Source: Hanleya hanleyi (lineage: Eukaryota; Mollusca; Polyplacophora; Lepidopleurida; Hanleyidae). From it: a DNA stretch of 64,000 nucleotides. The notes beneath the pieces were generated by a model that saw only the letters and a program-made list of their open reading frames with translations, had not been told where the DNA came from and searched no databases. Each line of letters begins with the position of its first letter. Within the stretch, counting starts at the first letter, position 1. The stretch covers positions 1 to 64,000 of the forward strand of contig JAVTVY010025371.1 in the NCBI GenBank assembly GCA_036873755.1. The letters run 5' to 3'. Of the stretch, positions 55,569 through 64,000 are shown piece after piece. A program made the translations under genes and the position numbers.

Positions 55569-57965
55569 TTATGGAAGCAGAGATGAGAGAGAAAGAAATT
55601 ATTATAGTCTATCAGAGTGGGAGATAAATTATTAGAGGGATGCTATCAGAGATGGGAGGTAAATTATTAGAGTATACGGAAGCAGGGATGCTATCAGAGA
55701 TGGGAGATATATGGAAGCAGGGATGCTATCAGAGATGGGAGATAAATTAATAAAGTCTATGGAAGCAGGGATGCTATCAGAGATAGAAGATAAATTATTA
55801 GAGTATACGGAAGCAGGGATGCTATCAGAGATGGGAGATATATGGAAGCAGGGATGCTATCAGAGATGGGAGATAAATTAATAAAGTCTATGGAAGCAGG
55901 GATGCTATCAGAGATGGGTGATAAATTATTAGAGTATACTGAAGCAGGGATGCTATCAGAGATAAGAGATGTATGGAAGCAGGGATGCTATCAGAGATGG
56001 GAGAAAAATTATTAGTCTACGGAAACAGGGATGCTATCAGAGATGGAAGATAAATTATTAGAGTCTATGGCAGCAGGGATGCTATCAGAGATGGGAGATA
56101 TATGGAAGCAGGGATGCTATCAGATGGGAGATAAATTATTAGAGACTATGGAAACAGGGATGCTATCAGAGATGGGAGAAAAATTATTAGTCTGTGGAAA
56201 CAGGGATGCTATCAGAGATGGGAGATAAATTATTAGAGTATATGGGAGCAGTGATGCTATCAGAGTTGGGAGGTAAATTATTAGAGTATATGGGAGCAGT
56301 GATGCTATCAGAGTTGGGAGGTAAATTATTAGAGTCTATGGAAGCAGGGATGCTATCAGAGATGGGAGATAAGTTATTAGAGTAGATGGAAGCAGGGGTG
56401 CTGTCAGAGTTGAGAGGTAAATTATTAGAGTCTATGGAAGCAGGGATGCCATCAGAGTTGGGAGGTAAATTATTAGTCTTTGGAAGGAAGCAGGGATGCT
56501 ATCAGAGTTGGGAGGTAAATTATTAGAGTATACGGAAGCAGGGATGCTGTCAGAGATGGGAGATAAATTATTAGAATATATGGAAGCAGGGCTGCTATCA
56601 GAGATGGGAGACGAATTATTATTAAAGTACATGGAAGCAGGGATACTATCAGAGATGAGGTAGATAAATTAGTGTAGCAGGGATCATCAGAGATGAGACA
56701 GAGAAATTATTAATCTATGGCAGCAGGGATACTATCAGAGATGAGAGAGATAGAAATTATTATAGTCCATGGAAGCAGAGAGGCCATCAGAAATGGGAGA
56801 TCAATTGAGTTTATGGAAACAGGGATGCTATCAGAGATGGGAGATAAATTATTAGAGTATACGGAAGCAGGGATGCTATCAGAGATGACAGATAAATTAT
56901 TGTAGTCTATGGCAGCAGGGATGCTATCAGAGATGACAGATAAATTATTGTAGTCTATGGAAGTAGGGATGCTATCAGAGATGGAGGATAAATTATTAGA
57001 GTCTATGGAAGAGGGATGCCATCAGAGATGATTGAGACATTATTGTAGTGTATGGAAACAGGGATGCTATCAGTGATTAAGGGAGAAATTATTGTAATCT
57101 TTGGAAGAAGGGATGCTATCAGAGACGAGGGAAAAATTATTGTTGTCTATGGAAGCAAGGGCTATCAGTGTTGGGAGATAAATTATTAGGCAATATGGAA
57201 GCAAGGATGCTATCAGAGATGAGGGAGAGCTTACTGTGGTCTATGGAAGCAACGGAGCTATCAGAGGAGCGGTAGAGGAATTATTATAGCAGGGATGCCA
57301 TCAGAGATTATTGTAGTCTATGGCAACAGAGTTGGGAGGTAGATTATTAGAGCATACGGAAGCAGGGATGCTATCAGAGATGGGAGATAAATTATTAGAG
57401 TCTATGGAAGCAGGGATGCTATCAGAGATGAATGAGACATTATTTTAGTGTATGGGAACAGGGATGCTATCAGTGATTAAGGGAGAAATTATTGTAATCT
57501 TTGGAAGAAGGGATGCTATCAGAGATGAAAAAGACATTAGTCTATGGAAGCAGGGATGCTATCAGAAATGAGAAATAATTATTGTTGTCTATGGAAACAG
57601 GGATGCTATCAGAAATGAGGAAGAAATTATTGTAATCTTTGGAAGCAGATATGCTATCAGAGATGGGGAGAAATTCTTGTGGTCTGTGGAGGCAGGGATG
57701 CCATCATAGATGAGGGAGACATCATTGTAATCTATGGAAGCAAAGATGTTATCAGAGATGAGAGAGAAGAAATTAGTAGGGATTCTATCATTAGAGATGA
57801 AGGAGAAATTACTGTGGTCTACGGAAGATGAGATTATAGTAGTCTATGGAAGCGGGGATGCCATCAGAAATGAGAAAGAATTGTAGTCTATGGAAACGGG
57901 GATGTTATCAGAGATGAGAGAGAAGTTAGTGTCGTCTATGGAAGTAAAGATGCTAGCAGGGATGA
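55569..57965 (+). repeat. 48-bp minisatellite, diverged, about 45-50 units
   Basis: The unit carries GGAAGCAGGGATGCTATCAG, AGATGGGAGATAAATTATTA and GAGTCTAT. Its 48-bp length keeps a frame open over some stretches (MLSEMGDKLLE repeats). Copies diverge and shorten toward the right. No start or splicing context supports a gene. Confidence 0.92.
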
Positions 57966-57969
57966 CGCA

Positions 57970-59130
57970 GACAAGATTGTATCCATGTATCTAAGTTATG
58001 GGAAACATTCTGTATCAAGGGATTTTAGGGATGATTTACCAGGGGTTACATCATTACATCAACGGAGAGGCCATCTTGGATTTTTTTCTTTCTGGAAGAA
58101 TTTAACCCCAGTTTAGAAGTTTCAACCCCCTTGGATATGTATACTGGAAGAGGAGGGGGAGATTCACTCCAAATGGCCCATGCCAAACACGGTTGAAGTT
58201 CAAAGAGAATTCACCAGAGAAGAGAGAGAACATATAATGGGAGTTTAGGGAGAGACTATCACAGACGAGCTAGAGAAATATTAATATTATCTATTATTAT
58301 TATTATTATTATCGGTTATTGATTAGTATTGCAATATGTTCGTGTTTGCTCCAACAACAGACCTCACGCCAGTTAAGACCGAAGTCTAGCATAATGATCC
58401 AAGCGGTACCAGAGGTTCACCATAGGGCTCAGCTTCTGTGAATCCAAGAGCACGTCAATGAATTGTTGGTCTGAGGTGGAGGGAATGCCACCCCCTTGCG
58501 TTGTCACCGTAAGGTATCCGGGGGAGTGTGGTTAGTAGGGGTTTAATCCACGTACCTGGGTCTGCTGCACGGCTGTGTGTAATTCCCGGCTGGATACATC
58601 TTAAATTTGTCAGGTATAACTTTACCCGATCACACAAGCAGGGAAATCGTAACATCAGTTTCCAGACATTTCATAGACAAACATTTCCAGTTCTAATCAA
58701 TATATTTGAATTGATTCGATGCTCCAAATTCAGTCTTTTATCATAAGAAATAGATAATAGAAGATTAGCCCACATTTTATCAGTGATTTGTTATTGTTTC
58801 CATTCCAATTGATTGCAAATATTTCCAATCGGTCCAAAAGAAATTTCAATCTTATGAATTATTAGAGATGACGATTATATTATATTGGATCTTTATATTT
58901 AAATATCTTAATCGTGAATCTGTTTTTGACTATAAAGCTGAAGCATGAATTCGAGATAATAATTTACAATCAATCTTGATCAAATGGAAATGCTTTTGAT
59001 GCCACTATATGATAATCTTCATGCGTCAAATTCCACCCATGTTCCCCGTGGAAAATGAGTGATAAGCTATACAAACGTCAATATTGTGGGTAACTGATGC
59101 TCGATTTCTATCTGCTTTCTAGTACAACAT
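57970..59130. other. non-coding stretch with ATT microsatellite
   Basis: An (ATT)n tract lies at about 58292-58312. Otherwise nothing is recognised; frames at 58455-58746 have no domain. Confidence 0.5.
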
Positions 59131-59324
59131 ACACCGGAAAAAATTGTGTCAGTACAATTTTGTGATAAAATAGCTTCAACAATCAAAATGGTTTTGTATT
59201 GAACTTTGTATATCAGCATAAAATCGAATTGAGTTCAACACGAATCAGTGCTGAATCTAACACAATATTTTCAACACAATTCATGGTGCTAAAATTGGGT
59301 TAACACAATTTTGTTCGCAGTGCA
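59131..59324. mobile_element. ~190-bp MITE
   Basis: CACCGGAAAAAATTGTGTCA on the left and AACACAATTTTGTTCGCAGTG on the right form imperfect inverted ends. ACACAATATTTTCAACACAA-like internal repeats lie between them. Confidence 0.55.
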
Positions 59325-59602
59325 CGATGCCGCGATAATGTACATGACCCAGTCTCAAATAACCAATGTAGACCTGATGGTGAAAAGGGTTCAAATCAAG
59401 GTTAAATCGGATAATGGTTGTAGTCCATGTACGTGTCCTTTGCAAGTGTTACTTAAACAACGACATGCATGTGATGCATTCAAATATTGCATCCAGATTT
59501 CAGCATCGGACTCAACGTATATTTTTTAACAGCGACAGACACACTTGCAATACATTCATCGATTCATTGTTATTATCTGACACTGGCACATGTATGTTCA
59601 AC

Positions 59603-59972
59603 ATTAATCCTACCCGGCCTGGGCGTTTGGGGGTCTGTCCCATCCGGAGGGGGTGAGGGGGGGGAGAGGGTAGAGAATTGAAACTTTCCATAATCTTTTC
59701 GGCAGCCATTTTTCGCCATTTTTTTCTATTTTGCGATATTTTCTATCAAAAACATGGTAGAGAATAATTAGTTAAGCCATGTCAATGAAGTAAAATGCGA
59801 AGAAATTGTCAGAAAAAAACGAAAACATGATTTTCTGAGGACAGAAACCTCGTAGCAGCCATCTTGATCCTTTGAACCTAGGAATATGCAAAATTGTCTC
59901 AAAATGACGTCACTAAGATTCGCGGAAAAATCAGGAAGTTTCAGCTCTCCCCCCCCAGGCCAGATAGGGATA
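59603..59972. mobile_element. ~370-bp MITE with CCTGGG-type ends
   Basis: TTAATCCTACCCGGCCTGGG on the left and CCAGGCCAGATAGGGATAA on the right are imperfect inverted repeats. G-rich and C-rich tracts lie just inside the ends. Confidence 0.5.
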
Positions 59973-59979
59973 ATACACA

Positions 59980-60540
59980 TTGTAATTGTATGTATGTATC
60001 TGCACAGAACTAATTCAACTCGCGAACATTTACAGAACACTCAACATAAAGTATAAAAGTTTTCCTTTAAATAGGGTCCCTCGGTTTCAAATGAACATAA
60101 TTTTGTATTTGACAAGGAACAAAACTTGTTCATATTTGATGGGAATCAAGATTTAACAATTTTGAAACTAGTTTCATGGTTGTACCACACAAACCAGAGA
60201 ATTTTAAGCATGTTTTAGAGATGGATTCAAAACTGTGCAGATCATTCGATATCTGTATATAAATGATATTCTGAAAAGAAGAAAAAGAACAAGAAGACTT
60301 AATGAATATCGTTTGTGTAAGCGTGTTTGGGTGATGTAGTTGGGTGCAAACTTTATTTTCAAACTCTCTCCTGTAAATGAAAGATGGCATACAGTATTGT
60401 GCTAAGCAACGTCGCACAGTGTGGCACACATACACTGTGTACCATAAGTGTATGTATATTATTGTTGCCTTTTGTATACTGTTATGGTATTTTTCTCGGT
60501 CAACGAACATAACTGTAGAAACCACGCTTCAATACATTTC
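59980..60540. other. non-coding stretch, nothing recognised
   Basis: A 131-codon - strand frame at 60130-60525 has no domain or splice support. Confidence 0.4.
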
Positions 60541-60559
60541 ATTGATTTGACTTAGATTT

Positions 60560-61330
60560 TGTCTTAGAATAAATTCAAAATGGCGACCATACTTGCCCCA
60601 ATTTCACCGCCATTCACCGTCATGACTTGAATTAGACAAAACATGTGCAAAACGCAAGTTTTAGTTGACTCCGTATGGCCGCCATTTTGAATTTAATCAT
60701 TATGCTCTGTGCTGAAAATGCTGCGAATAGTTTTAAAATGAGCTATGGTAAAAAATAGCTCAATTTGACCAGTATGTTTTTTATACTTTTGAAATACATT
60801 GAGTTAGATAAAAGATGTAGAAAATAAGGTTTCAGATGACTCCGTATGACCGCTATTTTTAATTTGACCATAATGCTTTGGCTAAAGATTTGTGAATGGT
60901 CTGAAAAAATCCTAGAACATCAGCCAATAAGCTAAATTTGGACAAATATCTGATTTGAACTCTAAAAATGCATTGACTCAGACAAAATTATGGAAGAACG
61001 CATGTTCCAAATTTCACAATATAGCCGCCATTTTTAATTCTACCAATGTCCTTTGCCCTGAGGTTTGTGACAATGAACCAAACATAATATGACATGAGAT
61101 GAATTTCCTCAATTTCTACAAATTTGTGCTTCTTGGTTCTCAAAATTGTGCCAAAATTCTGCACAGTCTCCGAATGGGCTTTGAACTATGATTATATAAA
61201 GTTCAATTTGACAAATATGTCCTTCGGACATAATTATTATACTTTATATTAGACAAATGATTAATGGCAGCTATTTTGAATTATTTTGTACAATATGTGG
61301 CAAATATTTTTCTTACACTTTCCCCGTAGC
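60560..61330. repeat. diverged repeat with GCCGCCATTTTGAATT blocks
   Basis: Three or four degraded units of about 180-190 bp share GCCGCCATTTT(G/T)AATTT, ATTGA(G/C)T(T/C)AGA(C/T)AAAA and GACTCCGTATG blocks. Confidence 0.5.
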
Positions 61331-61339
61331 GGGAGCTGA

Positions 61340-62690
61340 GCTCCAGGGAGCTGGACCTTCCTACAATATATCTTGGGATCAAACTCAACCAGAAAATACA
61401 TGTCTGATGACGTCACGGTGACGTAAATTTTTTTTTTTTAAATCGGTGACATTTTTTTTCTCCTGAGCCCACATGTAGACACTTTTACACACCCTCTAGA
61501 AAATATCTCCATACAGCTAAAAGTATGCCTTTTAGCTATGGTAAAGTATATATTTGTTGAAAGCGCTTATGGATTTCAAATATATGTGTTCACTGTAAAT
61601 CTGTGGGGTTTGGAATTATTCGAATTTAAATAAATTATTTTAAAAAAATGAGCCTTCTTTTCCAGTTTGCTATTTTCAAAAAAGTGGTCAACTTACAGTA
61701 ACTTACATCATTATTTCCTGTAGAAGACAACTGGAAATTTGTGTCTCGATTTTGTCAGTTTTGTTCCATTTCTTATTCCATTGACATTTAATTCAAGTTT
61801 AAAACTGTGACTTGCTCGATTTTGTAAAGAAATATCGCATTAAATGCTAATAGGATGAGAACCAGGCCAAACTTGATAAAGCTGAGAACAGATTTAATGT
61901 TGTCTTCTATGGGAAATGGTGATGTATAAGTTATAGGGTAGAAAATTAGAAGTAAAATGACAAAAACTTGTTAGTCTGACCCATATGGTCGCCATATGAA
62001 TGATCCTTGGTCCATAAGATCTCACTATTCCCCTCAAAAATATCTCCAAATGTGTTTTACAAAAGATATTTGCTATAGTAATCATACGTTTGTAATATTG
62101 AGTTCAACAAAAGAAATATTGACCGTGTGAATCAAAACTGGTTATTTTGCAAATAACAAAAAACTACTGCATTTGTGGTAGCTCGAAAATCCAAATTTAA
62201 AGGTTTAATCATCTTTTTAATTCAAATATTCAATAGTTCTGTATATTATGATTATCGCATCGGTGACTTGAAACATTTGAGCTTGCTATGCTTTGTTATC
62301 TGAAGTTAACTGAAATGTTCAAAAGTGTCACCAGTTTATTTACAACTACAATAATGTCACACCGTCGTCTCATAAAGCATTAACAAAATTGGCGGGGGTA
62401 AGGTATAATCACCGGGAAACCAGTTGGAAGACCATCCTTCATAATGGAGATCAGTATACTCTCAAAATAGGCTCTCAAAATATGACAAAATTTAACAAAG
62501 ATACAACAGGGAGCTCCAAATACTAAAGAAATATTAATATTAATATCAAAATTTAATGGATAATAGTTTGAGAATGAGAGGAATGCTCGGAAATCGTAAA
62601 ACAGTGTTGGGTTATTTATGGTATCTTGGTTATATTTTCCCGATTCTAATATAATTTATGTCAAAAGTGACGAAGATGATATACTTCATA
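61340..62690. other. non-coding stretch, nothing recognised
   Basis: AT-rich; no supported genes, RNAs or mobile elements. Confidence 0.4.
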
Positions 62691-62691
62691 C

Positions 62692-62950
62692 TTACGTCGC
62701 TTTATCCGAAGGCGCGGCTCTCATCTCCCTTTTAAAGCTCTGAAGGCTTGGGGATGGAACGTCCTCTTCAGATAGTGAGTTCCAGTCGTTTAGTATCCTG
62801 TGAGCAAAGAACTCCTGCCGGATCCGTGTTTTGGCAAACGGCTTGTATAAAGTCTCGGTATGGCCCCTTAGATTTCTGCCGTGTGTCCGATGATTGAATA
62901 AGTCTGTTGATGGGGTTTGTATTCACCGTTCAGGGCTTCCAGTGGTCTGT
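62692..62950 (-). pseudogene. 3' end of a CR1/jockey-like LINE reverse transcriptase
   Basis: On the - strand the frame ending at TAA 62692-62694 reads RGHTETLYKPFAKTRIRQEF, then FAHRILNDWNSLSEEDV and PSLQSFKREM, the usual last residues of many non-LTR RT proteins. Slightly upstream PRFHRPLEALNGEY is in another frame, so at least one frameshift lies near 62905. Only the tail is present, consistent with 5' truncation. Confidence 0.8.
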
Positions 62951-62959
62951 GAAACCGCG

Positions 62960-64000
62960 GAATAATCACAAGATTGACCTGAAATATATATTTACGATTG
63001 ACTGAAACATCTCACTGCAGATTTGCCAATACGAAATAAACGTTTTGTACATGAAATATCTATGAGAGGTTAATTATTCACATGTTGTTTTTCAGTCTAC
63101 TTTTTGATTATACGACTGATGCACAGGTAGATAAATTTTATACCAATACAGAAAGCTAGTCATTTATTTAAAGTTGAAGAATATATACAAATGAAATAGA
63201 TTTATTGAACTAAAACGCAGAAGATTTCAACAAGTTAATCGCCGAAAATACCCATTCAGTATGCACACATTTTTGCGGTCAACTTTTTGGCAAAACAATA
63301 TTTATCTGACACCCTTGGGGTCTATATTATGTAATAGAGAAACATTACAGCTTCCCAGTGATATGAATATTAGAATCAAGTAACACATATATATACGATA
63401 AATTAACAGTGTTTGACAATTTCCGTCATTCAAAATGGATTCCTGTTAGGTGGTATTCGAGGTTGTTGTTATTTAATTAAGAGACCATCTGATTAATTTG
63501 CAGTCTGAAAGTATTAAAGAATTTAGTACTCACATCTGGACTTTCGTTAACATCTTGACTTGCCTTTCAATCGACATTATGTCCCAGTAACACCGTGCAG
63601 TTTTCATTCTCCAATATAGTAGGAAATAACAGAATATACACTAAAGTCAATGCAAATGGCAAACGTTGTCAACTGCATTCGAGTTTCGTTCGAGTTTCTG
63701 ATTAGAAACATTTCTCATTGGTTAGATTTACAAATAGAGAATATCCGATTGGCTGTGAACAAGACGAGTACACATTGGTTGTTTCGAGACAAAACGATGG
63801 CTGTGTCAGAAAGATTTTCTTGGCCACCTCCTGTACATGCTGTTATAATTTTCGGCGGCAAATTTTGTGTAGACTTACTGTTCCGATGTGTGACTTTCTC
63901 TTTCATGCCTGCTTGTGATCTATCGGATACACACAATGAAAGTTCAAATACATATTCACACTCCATATTGTGAATCGTGAAACCCCGTCATGTGGGAGAC
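62960..64000. other. non-coding stretch with CCAAT-like cluster near the right edge
   Basis: ATTGG occurs at about 63717, 63750 and 63775 within 60 bp. It could be a promoter on the - strand, but no gene is visible in the window. Opposed open frames at 63650-63973 have no domain. Confidence 0.3.

Noticed and set aside
63650..63973. Gene at the right edge
   Set aside because: Open frames on both strands over the same bases without a domain; only a CCAAT-like cluster is noted.

Overview
This is eukaryotic nuclear DNA, most likely from a marine invertebrate, with a mollusc or another lophotrochozoan as the best guess. The reasons are a gene split by GT-AG introns, AATAAA signals, tRNA-derived SINE fragments, LINE retrotransposons, and a nucleotide-binding (STAND) gene with ankyrin repeats of a kind expanded in lophotrochozoans. 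Many minisatellites and small inverted-repeat elements fit this too. The species assignment is inference.

Layout. (1) Positions 2-6650 hold most of an integrated Maverick/Polinton (adintovirus-like) element, all on the + strand. In order: integrase with a chromodomain (cut by the window edge), a small mucin-like membrane protein, packaging ATPase, a pX-like core protein, a conserved minor protein, penton, a pVI-like protein, major capsid protein and adenain-type protease. The protein-primed DNA polymerase is not in the window. Five genes carry a frameshift or stop, so the copy is an inactive fossil, although penton and protease are still open. (2) Positions 7150-8250 hold a satellite-like repeat (about 153-169 bp per unit) whose units carry the palindrome TGCGCATGCGCA; composite ETS/CRE motifs follow. 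(3) Positions 8250-16800 are non-coding and include a 2.3 kb array of 28-bp repeats. (4) Positions 16871-29459 hold the one host gene I can support. Four exons have matching splice phases and encode a STAND (nSTAND3-like) NTPase with ankyrin repeats; an in-frame TAA separates the NTPase from the ankyrin part. Its introns contain a MITE-like element, a 40-bp minisatellite and a SINE. (5) Positions 30144-39700 are repeats: a 24-bp minisatellite, several hairpin or TIR elements, SINE fragments and diverged tandem repeats. (6) Positions 39788-43967 hold a broken L1/Tx1-type LINE on the - strand. (7) Positions 45797-48399 hold a 2.6 kb terminal-inverted-repeat element with a 6-bp target duplication. 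(8) Positions 49200-55530 form a complex block. It contains a MITE inserted in a repeat, and a large, very similar inverted duplication (50411-54762) built from the same satellite as 7-8 kb. A GACGTCACTTCCGGT array follows. (9) Positions 55569-57965 are a 48-bp minisatellite. (10) The rest is mostly non-coding, with two small MITEs and a CR1/jockey-like LINE tail near 62.7 kb.

How the parts relate. The viral block would have encoded integration, packaging, capsid and maturation functions of one element. The host gene is a predicted intracellular sensor-type NTPase. The most unusual feature is the satellite shared by the flank of the viral block and the 4.4 kb palindrome 43 kb away, which carries regularly spaced NRF1-like and, next to it, ETS/CRE-like motifs.
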